Part shown: positions 17,401-27,771 of the stretch, one piece after another | How the letters are laid out: the number at the start of each line of letters is the position of its first letter | How positions within the stretch are numbered: the first letter of the stretch is position 1 | DNA from: Acidimicrobiia bacterium | Lineage (GTDB): Bacteria > Actinomycetota > Acidimicrobiia > Spongiisociales > UBA5794 | Direction: 5' to 3' | NCBI GenBank assembly: GCA_030066265.1 | Contig: JASJCF010000004.1 | Location: forward strand, 1-45,753 | Length of the DNA stretch: 45,753 nucleotides | Notes under the pieces: model-generated | The model's input: the letters and a program-made list of their open reading frames with translations, nothing else | The model's database searches: none | Told to the model about the DNA's origin: nothing | Program-made: the position numbers and the translations under genes

Positions 17401-17787
17401 GTCGAGGGAGGTGAAGCGCGACTGGAGGCCTATCGGCGGCTCGCCGCCGCTGACGATCATCGAGGCATCGACGACGTGGTGGAGGAGTGGGAGGATCGCT
17501 ACGGGCCACTCCCTCCCACAGCGCAGGCGTTGATCGATCTCGCCAGGTTGCGGGTCGATGCGCTTCGGCTTGGAATCGAGGAGATCGTCCAGAATCGGAG
17601 GGAGGTCAAGGTGAGTCCCGTGACGCTGCGCACGTCGGAGGAGGTTCGGTTGCAGCGACTCGTGCCGGACGCTGTGCTGCGGGGATCGGTGCTGTACCTC
17701 CCCCCGCCGGACGGTGATCCCGCCAAGGCCATATCGCACTTCCTCCGTACACTGTGGCGCAGTCCCGAGGAGGCTGCCGTCACGTGA
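14419..17787 (+). CDS. mfd: transcription-repair coupling factor Mfd
   Basis: Mfd removes RNA polymerase stalled at DNA damage and recruits UvrA. The 1122-residue protein has the UvrB-like N-terminal domains ([13 protein letters not shown] near residue 74). The CarD-like RNA-polymerase-interaction domain starts near 455 ([16 protein letters not shown]). The helicase core has Walker A GDVGFGKT near 611, DEEQ in VIDEEQRFG near 711, [13 protein letters not shown] near 736 and [17 protein letters not shown] near 880. A C-terminal TRCF domain completes it. It starts at a GTG overlapping the epimerase stop and ends in GTGA shared with the next gene. Confidence 0.97.
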   Translation: MSAPLHALVDQWPKGLDLPAPGRIVIPPPLRAYVLATMAVTLDAPILGIVSGEREAEDLADDTALFLDDTIQLPAWETLPFEHVSPNVVTMANRVVARHRLSGAGPAVVVGSVRSVTQRVSPTSVEPLLLLEGDSAGFDELVASLSDLGYVRTERVEGRGEMAVRGGIIDVFPPHEDEPVRLDFWGDDLESIRPFNPASQRSSEPIASIRLYPAKEVLLGEDIRRRAGELRADAPWASDTWDRIAEGISFQGLESWLPWLAPPRTILDEFSGIVVVFDVARCLDRAGDLIDEEYDLAEALSDTWGSGSPTAGEHPPLYLPLDLDGGSERLVEAPPQPGGPADDGYEVRGFDAVPGDAASVAEAIVRWRDRKTEIVVAMDGRAAADRVATVLTEHGADLPVLESLDRAMTAVTPIGIHSGFIFPVAGFGVIGEREVAGRRRAHRTARGGTRKPVADAYRDLNPGDFVVHHHHGIGRFAGLVHRDLAGVERDYLLVEYAGDDKLYVPTDQLAAVARYTGGESPRLSRMGGTDWGQTRSRVRREIAVVADQVVELHRRRSAATGHAFPTDTPWQSEFESAFPYEETPDQITAIADVKNDMEAEVPMDRLIFGDVGFGKTEVAIRAMFKAVQDGKQAVMLVPTTLLAQQHFATFEERFAPYPVRVEMLSRFLTQKQQRAVVDGLADGSVDIVIGTHRLLSEDLSYHALGLVVIDEEQRFGVAAKDKLRELRTSVDVLTLTATPIPRTLEMALTGIRDVSNIRTAPQDRHPILTYVGPYDEKAVAAAIRREMLREGQVYVVHNRVQSIDHAVARLTELVPDARFGVAHGQMSEGQLEQVMFDFWNGEYDVLVATTIIESGLDVPQVNTLIVERADRLGLAQLYQLRGRVGRSSQRAYAYLFHPPEERISETAYRRLGAIGEFSDLGSGFELAMRDLEIRGAGSILSETQSGHIAAVGFDLYTELVADAVLELKGEAPQDEPEATLRLDLLQDAHLPADYVEGGEARLEAYRRLAAADDHRGIDDVVEEWEDRYGPLPPTAQALIDLARLRVDALRLGIEEIVQNRREVKVSPVTLRTSEEVRLQRLVPDAVLRGSVLYLPPPDGDPAKAISHFLRTLWRSPEEAAVT

Positions 17788-18728
17788 ATCGACGCTTCTT
17801 GATCACCGCGCTGGTGGCTGCCGGCGCCCTCGCCCTATCAGCATGCGCAACGAACGACGTAGCGGCGACCGTGAACGACGGCGAGATCACCAACGAGGAG
17901 GTGGTGGCGCTTCGGACGGACCCGGTCGGTGACGTCGTGGACGGCGAGGTGTTCCGCAACGACCTCACGACGCTGATCGTCACACAGGCAACGGTGGATG
18001 CCGCCGAGGCCGACTTCGGCATCACCGGGGTGGACACGCCCGAAGGCAGGAACGCGTACGTGGCCGAAGCCTCCGAGCCGGAGCTCGAGGTGGTGACGAG
18101 AGTCGCAGAGGAGCCGAGTCTCTCGCAAGCTGCTGTCGACGTCGTTCTGACCCAGCTCGCCGTTCGCGCCGCAGTCATCGACGAGCTCGTCAACGATCCG
18201 GTACTCCTCGAGAGCGTCTGGCAAGACCAGCAGCCATTCATCGTCGAGGTGTGCCCGCGGCACATCCTCGTTGAAACCGAGGAAGAAGCCGTTGCGGCGA
18301 AGGCCAGGATCGATGGCGGCGAGTCGTTCACCGTGGTCGCGAACGAGGTCTCGCTGGACACCTTCTCGCCCGGAGGTGTGCTGGCCTGCCCCTCCAGCCC
18401 CGCCGACTACGTCGAGCCGTTCGGCACCGTCGTCGCCACCGCTCAGATCGGTGAGCTCACCGAGCCGTTCCAGACCGAGTTCGGTTGGCACATCGTGATC
18501 GTGGACGAGCGGGCATTCCCTGCAACGTTCGAGGAGTTCGTCGCCGAGGCAGAGCGCTGGGTGCCCCAGCAGGTGGCCCTCGGTGCATGGTCGGCGTGGC
18601 GAGAAGAAGCCGTGTCCCGCGCCGAGATCGCCGTGCGGTCCCAGATCGGACGATGGTTTCCTCAAGGGGATGGCATCCTCCCGCCACCCGACTCGCCTGA
18701 CGTCGCGAACGCCTCAGCACGTCCCTGA
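17784..18728 (+). CDS. PpiC/SurA-type peptidyl-prolyl isomerase lipoprotein
   Basis: An exported foldase of 314 residues. The N-terminus [21 protein letters not shown] is a lipoprotein signal with the lipobox LSAC, so the protein should be anchored to the outer face of the cytoplasmic membrane. A helical SurA-like N-domain follows. A parvulin PpiC domain spans about residues 155-240 (CPRHILVETEEEA, GWHIVIVDER). The GTG overlaps the mfd stop. It resembles PrsA-type foldases in general design; the client is unknown. Confidence 0.85.
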   Translation: MNRRFLITALVAAGALALSACATNDVAATVNDGEITNEEVVALRTDPVGDVVDGEVFRNDLTTLIVTQATVDAAEADFGITGVDTPEGRNAYVAEASEPELEVVTRVAEEPSLSQAAVDVVLTQLAVRAAVIDELVNDPVLLESVWQDQQPFIVEVCPRHILVETEEEAVAAKARIDGGESFTVVANEVSLDTFSPGGVLACPSSPADYVEPFGTVVATAQIGELTEPFQTEFGWHIVIVDERAFPATFEEFVAEAERWVPQQVALGAWSAWREEAVSRAEIAVRSQIGRWFPQGDGILPPPDSPDVANASARP

Positions 18729-20185
18729 TGAGCATCAGGATCGTCGGGCTCGGTCCAGCCGGACTCGATCACCTCCCGGCGCGGAATCGGGACGTTCTGC
18801 TGCGTGCAGACGCAACGGTGATCCTCCGCACGCTGTCTCATCCCGCTGCGGCCGAGATCGCAGGCTCGACGACCGTGGCCAGCTGCGATGATCTCTACGA
18901 GTCGGCTGCCGAGTTCACCGACCTCTATGCGTCGATCGTCGATCGAGTCATGGAGGCGGCTCGAGCCGGGGATGTCGTGTATGGGGTACCCGGATCGCCT
19001 CACGTCGGCGAGCAGACGACCTCGATGATCCTGGCGGCAGCGGCGGAGGAGGGCATCGATGTGGACGTCGTGGGCGCCCCCTCCTTTCTCGATCGTGCAC
19101 TCGAGGTCACCGCCATCGATCCGATCCGGGACGGATTGCAGGTCGTCGATGCGCATGCGCTGCCGGATCCGTTGCCCTTGCACCTGCCGACGCTGATCAC
19201 GCAGGTCGATTCTCCACTGCGATTGGCCGACGTCGCCGTCGAGCTCGGCCGGCTCCTCGAGCCGACGGCTGCAGTGACGATCCTCGATCGGCTGGCGGAT
19301 CCTGACGAGGTCGTGCGGACGGTCGCATTGGCGTCTCTTGCAGAGCACGCCGCAGGGCCGAGGACGACGTTGTTCGTCGAGGCGCAGCCGGTCGGGTTGT
19401 TGGGTCTCGTCGAGACGAACCGGATCCTGCGGGCGGAATGCCCGTGGGACATGCGTCAGACCCACCACAGCCTGTTGACGCATCTCATCGAAGAGGCCTA
19501 CGAGACGGCCGATGCCATCGGACGACTCCCGATGGCATCGCCGGCCGGCACTCACGACTTCGGCGCCTATGCCGAAGTGGAGGATGAGCTCGGAGACCTG
19601 CTCCTCCAGGTGCTGTTCCACGCGACGATGGCGGCCGAGGCCGGCGCGTTCGACATCGATGACGTCGCCGAGCACAACCGCAGGAAGCTCGTCCGGCGTC
19701 ATCCCCACGTGTTCGGTGACGTCGACGTCGCAGGGGCCGACGAGGTGCTCGCCAACTGGGAGCAGATCAAGCAGTCGGAGAAGAACCGTGCGAGCCTCAT
19801 GGATGACATTCCCGCCGGCATGCCGGCGGTCGGACGGGCGATGAAGGTGCAGAAGCGGGCAGCTTCGGTCGGCTTCGATTGGAGGGAGGTGGCGCCGATC
19901 TTCGATGTGGTGCGCTCTGAGATCGACGAGCTGGCCGCAGCGCACGACGATCGGGAGGCGACCACCGAGGAGCTCGGTGACATCCTGTTCGCCGTGATCA
20001 ACCTCGCACGACATCTCCGGGTCGATCCGGAGATCGCGCTGCGTGGCAGCGTCGATCGGTTCATCGATCGGTTCCGGCATGTCGAATCTGCGTTCTCCTC
20101 GCAGAACCGAGCCATCGCTGAAGCGTCGCCCGAGGAACTCGATGCGGCGTGGGAAGCGGCCAAGCGGGCAACCCGCGCGGAGTAG
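18728..20185 (+). CDS. mazG: tetrapyrrole-methylase-like domain fused to MazG pyrophosphohydrolase
   Basis: MazG hydrolyses (d)NTPs to monophosphates and is a house-cleaning and stress-related enzyme. The 485-residue protein has an N-terminal SAM-methylase-like domain (IRIVGLGPAGLDHLP at the start, GVPGSPHVGEQT near 80). A MazG half contains ECPWDMRQTHHSL near 237, EEAYET near 258 and EDELGDLLLQVLFH near 284. A second MazG-like repeat ends with EELGDILFAVINLARHL near 415. This layout matches Bacillus YabN. The ATG overlaps the upstream stop by one base (TGATG). The methylase half may have no methylase activity. Confidence 0.93.
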   Translation: MSIRIVGLGPAGLDHLPARNRDVLLRADATVILRTLSHPAAAEIAGSTTVASCDDLYESAAEFTDLYASIVDRVMEAARAGDVVYGVPGSPHVGEQTTSMILAAAAEEGIDVDVVGAPSFLDRALEVTAIDPIRDGLQVVDAHALPDPLPLHLPTLITQVDSPLRLADVAVELGRLLEPTAAVTILDRLADPDEVVRTVALASLAEHAAGPRTTLFVEAQPVGLLGLVETNRILRAECPWDMRQTHHSLLTHLIEEAYETADAIGRLPMASPAGTHDFGAYAEVEDELGDLLLQVLFHATMAAEAGAFDIDDVAEHNRRKLVRRHPHVFGDVDVAGADEVLANWEQIKQSEKNRASLMDDIPAGMPAVGRAMKVQKRAASVGFDWREVAPIFDVVRSEIDELAAAHDDREATTEELGDILFAVINLARHLRVDPEIALRGSVDRFIDRFRHVESAFSSQNRAIAEASPEELDAAWEAAKRATRAE

Positions 20186-21964
<1,779 letters not shown>

Positions 21965-21972
<8 letters not shown>

Positions 21973-22486
21973 TCGGGCCGTCGTTGCGATCCAGATCGGG
22001 CGCCCGCCGCGTTCGGAGGTCTCCGTCGAAGCGAGGTGCCACCTCGGCCTTCCGGTCGTGATCTGGGTTCCTCCCCTGCTCGACGATGGGACACCCTTCC
22101 CGACGTCGCATTGGCTGACATGCCCGCTTGCGACCCTGCGCGTGTCGCGACTCGAGGCAGAGGGTGGTGTGAAGGCCGCCGATGCCGACATCGCCGCCGA
22201 CGAGACTCTTGCCGAGCGCTGGTCCCGAACGATGGTCCGATACCGCACGGAACGTGACGACCGAATCCCAGACGACTGGGAAGGTGCCGTTCCGGGCGGT
22301 GGCGTCGCGGGGTCCCGGTGGGGGGTCAAGTGCCTCCACGCCCAATATGCGGATACCGCAGCCGGGAACGAGAACCCGATCGGGGAGAGGGTCGCCCTCG
22401 ACGTCGAGCCGCTGGATTGTGCGCGCCCGTGCGTCATCGATGACGAGGGCGGTCCGATGCTCAATCCCGACTGGACGGAGCCGTGA
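21965..22486 (+). CDS. DUF501 domain-containing protein
   Basis: A 173-residue protein of the actinobacterial DUF501 family, whose function is unknown. Recognisable blocks are QIGRPPRSEVSVEARCHLGLP near the N-terminus, FPTSHWLTCPLATLRVSRLEAEGGV near residue 48 and the C-terminal GVKCLHAQYADTAAGNENPIG. Conserved Cys and His occur in LTCP and VKCLHAQYAD, which could bind metal. It overlaps the FtsB-like gene by 8 nt and shares GTGA with ppx, so the three are translationally coupled. Confidence 0.9.
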
Positions 22487-23391
22487 TCGTTGCTGCGATC
22501 GACATCGGGAGCAACACCGTTCGCCTCCTCACAGTGACCAATGATGGAAGCGAGATTCGCCGAGAGGTCGCAATCACAGGTCTCGCCGCCGGGGTTGACG
22601 GATCCGGCGTGCTGTCGGCGGATGCCGTCGAGCGGACCGCCAACGTGCTGGCGAGTTATGCCCGAGCGATGGACGAGGACGGCGTCGAAGCCGTTGCCGC
22701 CGTCGCGACGTCGGCCTGCAGGGATGCCAGGAACGGTGAGCAGGTGATGGACCGGCTGGCGCGGGCCATGGGATTCCGGCCGGAGATCATCAGAGGCGAT
22801 GAGGAGGCGGCATTGGCCTTCTCCGGTGCGACCGCAGGGTCTGGTGGGACCTCGACCACCGTCATCGACATCGGTGGGGGCTCGACCGAGATCATCGTCG
22901 GAGGCGACGAGATCGCGTGGTCGCATTCCTACGACATCGGCTCGGTCCGGTTGACTGACCGCGTGCTCCCTGATCGTCCCGTCACCGGAGCAGAGCTACG
23001 AGCCGCACAGGACGCTACGGACCACATCCTTGCTTCGCCGAGCCCTCCGAGCGCAACCGGAACGGTGATTGGCGTTGCGGGCACCTTCACGAGCCTGTCG
23101 GCGATCGCCCTCGGACTCGATCGTTACGACCGCGATGCGGTGCATGGCTCCGTCCTGTCCAGCGACGATCTGGACCAGCTCACCGAGCGGCTCTCGCCGT
23201 TGACCGTCGCCCAGACCGCTCAGATCCCTTCACTGGATCCCAAGCGCGCTCCGGTGATCCTCGCCGGTTCGGTGATCGCATCCCGTTGTGTGCGAATGGT
23301 CGACGCAGCCGAGATCGTGATCAGCGAACACGATCTCCTCGACGGGCTCGCCGCTGCCGTGCTTGCAGGCCGGCGCTCGTCTCCGGCCTGA
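22483..23391 (+). CDS. Ppx/GppA family phosphatase
   Basis: Family members are exopolyphosphatases or (p)ppGpp-related phosphatases with an actin-like ASKHA fold. The 302-residue protein has DIGSNTVRLL at residues 6-15, a Thr/Ser-rich strand leading to DIGGGSTEII near 131, and a second phosphate loop GVAGTFTSL near 200. It contains only the two N-terminal domains and lacks the HD domain of long E. coli Ppx. That is like the short mycobacterial Ppx paralogues, one of which (Rv1026) occupies the same position. Substrate preference cannot be read from the sequence. Confidence 0.9.
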   Translation: MIVAAIDIGSNTVRLLTVTNDGSEIRREVAITGLAAGVDGSGVLSADAVERTANVLASYARAMDEDGVEAVAAVATSACRDARNGEQVMDRLARAMGFRPEIIRGDEEAALAFSGATAGSGGTSTTVIDIGGGSTEIIVGGDEIAWSHSYDIGSVRLTDRVLPDRPVTGAELRAAQDATDHILASPSPPSATGTVIGVAGTFTSLSAIALGLDRYDRDAVHGSVLSSDDLDQLTERLSPLTVAQTAQIPSLDPKRAPVILAGSVIASRCVRMVDAAEIVISEHDLLDGLAAAVLAGRRSSPA

Positions 23392-23395
23392 GAGG

Positions 23396-25465
23396 TCAGT
23401 CGTCGTCGACCGCAGCCTCGGCCATCGTGCGCTCCACCAAGTGCGAGGGGAGCTCCTGGTAGTGATCGAGCTCGGCACTGAAGTTCCCCCATCCTTGGGT
23501 CAGCGACCGAAGGTCGATGGCATAGCGCACGATCTCGCTCGTGGGGATCTCGGCCTCGACGGTTTGTGTGCCGTCCGCATTGGCGACTGAGCCCTGCACC
23601 GATCCCCGGCGGGAAGCGATGTCGCCCATCACGTCGCCCTGATACTCGGGCGGCACCGTGATCGCCACCTTCGAAACCGGCTCGAGAACGATGGGCCCTG
23701 CGTTCGGGAACGCCTCCCTGAACCCTGCCCTGGCTGCGAGCTTGAACGCCATCTCCGACGAATCCACCGAGTGGTACTTGCCGTCGTCGACCGTGACCTC
23801 GAGGTCCACCACCGGATAGCCGTATCGGCCGCCCATGTCCATCGTCTCGACGAGCCCCTTCTCGACTGCCGGGATGAACTGGCGCGGGATGGACCCGCCT
23901 TTGATCTCGTCGACGAAGGCGAAGCCCTGACCGCGTGGGAGGGGGCGGAAGCGGAGATGGCAAACACCGAATTGGCCGTGACCACCGGATTGCTTCTTGT
24001 GCTTCCCCTCTGCCTCGGTGGGACGCGAGATGGTCTCCCGATAGGCGACGCGCACCGGTTCCTGATCGACGTGAACACCGAACTTGCGCTCCAACCGCTC
24101 GATGGCGATCGACACGTGCGTCTCGCCCATGCCCCACAGGAGAGTCTGCTTCGTCTCGTCGTTGTGCTCCACGCGGAGCGACGCGTCCTCCTCGAGGATT
24201 CGTGCGAGTGACGTGCTCAGCTTGTCGTCGTCGGCCTGCGTTCTCGCCACCAAGGCGGTTGCGAGCACGGGATCGGGTCGGTCGATCGGCTGCGCCTTCA
24301 CCGGCTTGTTCTTGGGCGCCAGAGTGTCGCCGGTGAGGGTGTCCGAGAGCTTCGCTGCCGCAACGATGTCGCCTGCCGGGGCGCCCTCGACCAGCGTGGT
24401 CTCCTTCCCGAACATCGTGGCGATCTTCGCCAGGCGCTCATCCTGGCCCGACCGCGTGTTCGTGAGGTTCGTGTCGGGCTTGATGGTTCCCGATACCACC
24501 TTCAGCAGGGAGATCTGGCCGACGTATGGGTCGGCGATGGTCTTGAAGACGAAGGCGAGCGGATCGCCCGCGGGATCACGTGGGATCTCGACCTCTTCCG
24601 TGCCCGCCGTGACGACGGCCGGCGGCCGATCGAGTGGCGACGGCCCCAGCTCGACGATGAAGTCGGCGAGCCGGTCGACGGCGATCGGCCCGGTCGCGGA
24701 GCCGCACACGACGGGAAAGACCTTGGCGTCGGCGACTCCGATCGCCATCGTGCGCTCGAGTTCCTCGACGGACGGGACCTCCCCCTCGAGATACCGCTCC
24801 AGCATGTCGTCGTCAGCGACCACGATGCCTTCGACGAGGTTGTCGTGCACTTCGTGCTCGCGATCGACCATTTCCTCGGGCATCTCGACTTCCTCGGCCT
24901 TGCCCGAGTCGTAGACATAGGCCTTGTCACGGAAGAGGTCGGCGACGCCGTGGAAGCTCGCTTCCTGACCGATCGGAAGCTCGATCGGGGCGACGCCGGC
25001 GCCGAATCGATCTCTCAGCTCCTTGAGCGTGCGGTCGAACGATGCGCGTTCCTTGTCCAACTTGTTGATGAACACCATGCGCGGAACACCGAACTCCTCT
25101 GCGATCCGCCAGGCATAGGCCGTCTGGACTTCAACGCCGTCGACGGCGCTCACCACGAAGACAGCCAGATCCGCAACGCGAAGCGCCGCGTGCAGCTCAC
25201 CTGCGAAGTCGGCGTACCCGGGCGTGTCGATGAGGTTGACCTTGTGATCCCGCCACTCGAACGGCGCCAATGCCAGGGACACGCTCATGGTCCGTGCGTG
25301 TTCCTCGGGGTCGTAGTCGGTCACCGTCGACCCCGCCTCGACCGTTCCGATCCTCCCGATCGATCCGGCCCGATACAGCAGAGCTTCTGCGAGGGTGGTC
25401 TTGCCGGCTCCGGAGTGGCCGACGATGGCGACGTTGCGGATCTTCTCAGGAGGGAAGACGTTCAC
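23396..25465 (-). CDS. elongation factor G-like GTPase (EF-G2/FusA2 type)
   Basis: A translational GTPase of 689 residues with EF-G domain order. The G domain has P-loop GHSGAGKT near 16, DTPGYADF near 79 and NKLDKE near 133. Domain II (VFKTIADPYVGQISLL) starts near 308 and domain III near 400. Domain IV contains KKQSGGHGQFG and domain V ends with EIPTSEIVRYAIDLRSLTQGWGNF. DTPGYADF instead of DTPGHVDF and the isolated location away from rpsL-rpsG-tuf suggest the auxiliary EF-G-like paralogue, whose role is poorly known. The start is GTG with AAGGAG 7 nt upstream. It converges on ppx with a 4-nt gap. Confidence 0.9.
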   Translation of the reverse strand: MNVFPPEKIRNVAIVGHSGAGKTTLAEALLYRAGSIGRIGTVEAGSTVTDYDPEEHARTMSVSLALAPFEWRDHKVNLIDTPGYADFAGELHAALRVADLAVFVVSAVDGVEVQTAYAWRIAEEFGVPRMVFINKLDKERASFDRTLKELRDRFGAGVAPIELPIGQEASFHGVADLFRDKAYVYDSGKAEEVEMPEEMVDREHEVHDNLVEGIVVADDDMLERYLEGEVPSVEELERTMAIGVADAKVFPVVCGSATGPIAVDRLADFIVELGPSPLDRPPAVVTAGTEEVEIPRDPAGDPLAFVFKTIADPYVGQISLLKVVSGTIKPDTNLTNTRSGQDERLAKIATMFGKETTLVEGAPAGDIVAAAKLSDTLTGDTLAPKNKPVKAQPIDRPDPVLATALVARTQADDDKLSTSLARILEEDASLRVEHNDETKQTLLWGMGETHVSIAIERLERKFGVHVDQEPVRVAYRETISRPTEAEGKHKKQSGGHGQFGVCHLRFRPLPRGQGFAFVDEIKGGSIPRQFIPAVEKGLVETMDMGGRYGYPVVDLEVTVDDGKYHSVDSSEMAFKLAARAGFREAFPNAGPIVLEPVSKVAITVPPEYQGDVMGDIASRRGSVQGSVANADGTQTVEAEIPTSEIVRYAIDLRSLTQGWGNFSAELDHYQELPSHLVERTMAEAAVDDD

Positions 25466-25543
25466 CGAGTAGCTCCTTGTTGCGATTCGTGACTGTCGGA
25501 CAAGCCTACAAACGCTGTCAGGCCTACGTTCCGTGGTCCCGAG

Positions 25544-25549
25544 TACCCT
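25544..25549 (+). promoter_or_regulatory. candidate -10 of tRNA-Leu
   Basis: TACCCT ends 8 nt before the mature tRNA 5' end. CTGTCA at 25515 is a poor -35 candidate because the spacing is too long. The same hexamer TACCCT precedes eno, menF and menB. Confidence 0.4.
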
Positions 25550-25557
25550 CGCGGAGC

Positions 25558-25639
25558 GCCCGGGTGGCGAAATCGGTAGACGCGGCGGACTTAAAATCCG
25601 CTCCCTTCGGGGGTGTGAGTTCGAATCTCACCCCGGGCA
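25558..25639 (+). tRNA. tRNA-Leu (anticodon UAA)
   Basis: The acceptor GCCCGGG pairs fully with CCCGGGC. The anticodon stem GCGGA/TCCGC encloses CTTAAAA with TAA as anticodon. A long variable arm CTCCC-TTC-GGGGG marks a class II tRNA, and the T arm has GTTCGAATC. The discriminator is A, as required for tRNA-Leu. CCA is not encoded. The gene is divergent from the EF-G-like gene. Confidence 0.96.
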
Positions 25640-25698
25640 CGCATCTGATGTGCGCTCGCCGGCGATTCGCCTCTGCCTCCCCTGCCTGAGGTCGTGTC

Positions 25699-25746
25699 TG
25701 AAGCCCTGCCTGAAGGCATCTGGGAAGACATCGGGGAAGGCATCAC
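25699..25746. repeat. four imperfect 12-bp tandem repeats
   Basis: Four units in a row: TGAAGCCCTGCC, TGAAGGCATCTG, GGAAGACATCGG and GGAAGGCATCAC, with a GAAGNCATC core in the last three. They lie between tRNA-Leu and the PLDc_N gene and run 4 bp into the latter's stop codon. No coding role is evident. They may be a slippage product or a protein-binding tract. Confidence 0.5.
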
Positions 25747-26102
25747 GATGCGGGGTCAGCCGTCCCGTCCTCCAGGCCGAGGGCGCTCCTCTTCGCAGCC
25801 AGGTAGCCCTCGTCGTCGAGGTCGCCGGACTCGTGCCGCTCCTTGAGCGCCTCGAGATGGTCGACGGTTGCGTCGGTTCTCGCCACCTCGTCGTCGTACT
25901 TCTTGCCCTCGGGTTGACGAAGTGGCCGGGTGATGTAGTACGCCGCAACCCCGATGTACGGCAAGAGAATCACCACTGCCGTCCACAGCAGCCGCTTGGC
26001 CCAGCTCAGGTCCTGGCGAGCGTAGATGTCGGCGATCGCGGCCACCAGCAGCAGAAGTAGGGGGAGCGCCACTGCGGCGATGTAGATGACCGAGTCGTCC
26101 AT
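25743..26102 (-). CDS. PLDc_N-type membrane protein with short C-terminal helical tail
   Basis: A 119-residue protein. Two membrane helices (IYIAAVALPLLLLLVAAIADIY and RLLWTAVVILLPYIGVAAYYI) frame the PLDc_N core, in which DLSWAKRLLWTAVVILLPYIG is the hallmark. A hydrophilic tail has a SHOCT-like helix pair (LEALKERHESGDLDDEGYLAAKRSALG). Such proteins are small membrane proteins of unknown function, not phospholipases. I use the ATG at 26100-26102, preceded by a leaderless-type -10; the track's longer start has no support. Confidence 0.82.
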   Translation of the reverse strand: MDDSVIYIAAVALPLLLLLVAAIADIYARQDLSWAKRLLWTAVVILLPYIGVAAYYITRPLRQPEGKKYDDEVARTDATVDHLEALKERHESGDLDDEGYLAAKRSALGLEDGTADPAS

Positions 26103-26110
26103 GCCGGGAC

Positions 26111-26116
26111 ATCGTA
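26111..26116 (-). promoter_or_regulatory. -10 element of the PLDc_N gene, probably leaderless
   Basis: The minus strand reads TACGAT, ending 8 nt before the ATG at 26102. No Shine-Dalgarno sequence is present. The divergent GGDEF-EAL gene starts only 29 nt away. Confidence 0.42.
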
Positions 26117-26131
26117 ACGAGCGAGCTCGAC

Positions 26132-27619
26132 ATGTCCGAAGCTCCTTCATTTTCGGGGGTGATGTGCCGATGGATTGGGGATGTCCCGCTCGAAGCGGAT
26201 CCCATGCTGATCTTCGCCATCGTCGGAAGCATGCTGCTCGTGGGTGCGGTGGTGCTGGCCGCTGTCGCCATCCGGAGGAAGCGCGCCGATGCCAGGCTCG
26301 GCTACCTCGCGCAATACGATCAGCTGACCGGTCTCATCAACCGAACGCTGTTCCACGACCGGCTCAACGGGGCGCTCACGCGCGCCCGGCGGGATGGCGG
26401 GCTGGTGACCGTGATGTTCCTCGACATCGACGGCTTCAAAGGCATCAACGATCGCTTCGGCCACGCCGTGGGTGACGAGTTGCTCCGTCAGGTGGCCGCA
26501 CGACTGGTGTCGGTTCTGCGCGAGTCCGATTCGGTGGCACGCATCGGCGGTGACGAGTTCACGGTGGTCCTCGAAGGAGGGAAGCGGGTCGAGGACGCAG
26601 GGCAAGTCGCCTCGAAGATCCTCCGCGCCATCGGAACGCCCTTTTTGGTGGGCGATCGGGAGCTCGCTGTCACGACCTCCATCGGCATTGCGGTGTACCC
26701 GGTCGATGGAAACACCGCAGAGGACCTCGTCAAGGGTGCCGACACGGCGATGTACCAGGCCAAGGCGGCAGGTCGGAACACCTATCAGTACTTCACGAGG
26801 GCGCTCCGCGACCGGACCGCCGATCGGCTCGAGCTGCTCGATGAACTGCGCGCAGCACTCGAGAGTGGCGACCAGCTTCGTGTCGAATACCAGCCGAAGG
26901 TCGACGCGCGGCGGGGCGTCGTCATCGGACTCGAGGCCTTCATTCGTTGGGACCATCCCGAGCGTGGGCTCTTGATGCCTGGCACCTTCATTCCCCTTGC
27001 GGAGGAATCCGATCTCATCGTCCCCATGAGCGAATGGTTGCTCGACGAGGCATGCCTCGACATGAGAAGGTGGCTCGACGAGGGGATGCGCCCGATGCGT
27101 GTGGCGGTGAATGCCTCGGAGCGCCTCTTCCGGGACTCCAACCTGGTCGAGTCGATCGCCGTCGCCCTGGCCGCCGCAGACCTCGATCCCCGTCACCTCG
27201 AGATCGAGGTGACCGAACGCATGATCACCCAGGAGGCAGAGCGAGCGTCCCGGGCCATCGAGCGGCTTGCCGACATGGGCGTGCGGGTCTCCATCGACGA
27301 CTTCGGGACGGGGTACTCCTCGCTCAGGCATCTCCAGAGCCTGCCGGTCAGAGCGCTCAAGATCGATGATTCGTTCGTTCGCGATGTGGATCGACGCGAC
27401 GAAGCGCGCTCCATCGCATGTGCGATCATCGCCATCGCCAAGAGCTTCTCCCTCGAGGTCATCGCCGAGGGTGTCGAGACCGCCGAGGAGCTCGAAGCCC
27501 TCAGAGACATCGGGTGCGATCGAGTGCAGGGATACCTCGTCGCCCGCCCGCTGAGGCCCCAGGACGTACTCGAGTTCGTCGATGACTACGACCGGACCCT
27601 CTCGTTTCGGCCCGACTGA
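26132..27619 (+). CDS. GGDEF-EAL protein (cyclic-di-GMP turnover)
   Basis: A 495-residue membrane-anchored protein. One N-terminal helix (MLIFAIVGSMLLVGAVVLAAVAI) is followed by a diguanylate cyclase domain with an intact RIGGDEF near residue 145. A phosphodiesterase domain follows with EAF in place of EAL (GLEAFIRWDHP near 267), EVTERM near 353, DDFGTGYSSLRHL near 388, KIDDSFV near 410, EGVET and GYLVARP. The EAL catalytic acids appear kept, so both activities are possible. No separate sensory domain is visible. ATG 26132 is used; ATG 26204, at the start of the membrane helix, is an alternative. No diguanylate inhibitory RxxD site is evident before GGDEF. Confidence 0.92.
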   Translation: MSEAPSFSGVMCRWIGDVPLEADPMLIFAIVGSMLLVGAVVLAAVAIRRKRADARLGYLAQYDQLTGLINRTLFHDRLNGALTRARRDGGLVTVMFLDIDGFKGINDRFGHAVGDELLRQVAARLVSVLRESDSVARIGGDEFTVVLEGGKRVEDAGQVASKILRAIGTPFLVGDRELAVTTSIGIAVYPVDGNTAEDLVKGADTAMYQAKAAGRNTYQYFTRALRDRTADRLELLDELRAALESGDQLRVEYQPKVDARRGVVIGLEAFIRWDHPERGLLMPGTFIPLAEESDLIVPMSEWLLDEACLDMRRWLDEGMRPMRVAVNASERLFRDSNLVESIAVALAAADLDPRHLEIEVTERMITQEAERASRAIERLADMGVRVSIDDFGTGYSSLRHLQSLPVRALKIDDSFVRDVDRRDEARSIACAIIAIAKSFSLEVIAEGVETAEELEALRDIGCDRVQGYLVARPLRPQDVLEFVDDYDRTLSFRPD

Positions 27620-27628
27620 TTCGGACTC

Positions 27629-27647
27629 GTCCGCTGACTCGGCGGAC
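27629..27647 (+). terminator. weak hairpin after the GGDEF-EAL gene
   Basis: GTCCGC and GCGGAC form a 6-bp stem with a 7-nt loop, 10 nt after the stop. There is no T-run, so this is at best a weak terminator or an mRNA 3' end structure. Confidence 0.25.
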
Positions 27648-27723
27648 CGGCGAACACGGGGTTGGCATAGCGAACCGGACGATTCCGGGCTCGACTGACG
27701 GCATCGAGGGGCTCATTGGACAG

Positions 27724-27760
27724 GATGGTCCTCCGGCGTGGGAGAATCCTCTGGACCATC
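27724..27760. promoter_or_regulatory. 8-bp inverted repeat upstream of the GNAT-synthetase gene
   Basis: GATGGTCC at 27724-27731 and GGACCATC at 27753-27760 are exact reverse complements separated by 21 bp. They end 11 nt before the ATG at 27772, and GAGAGGACT follows as ribosome site. It could be an operator or a 5' leader hairpin. The remaining spacer from 27648 to 27723 shows nothing else I can name. Confidence 0.3.
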
Positions 27761-27771
27761 AGAGAGGACTC

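Noticed and set aside
15976-17739. 587-codon minus-strand ORF antisense to mfd
   Set aside because: It mirrors the helicase domains of mfd and contains no family motif of its own.
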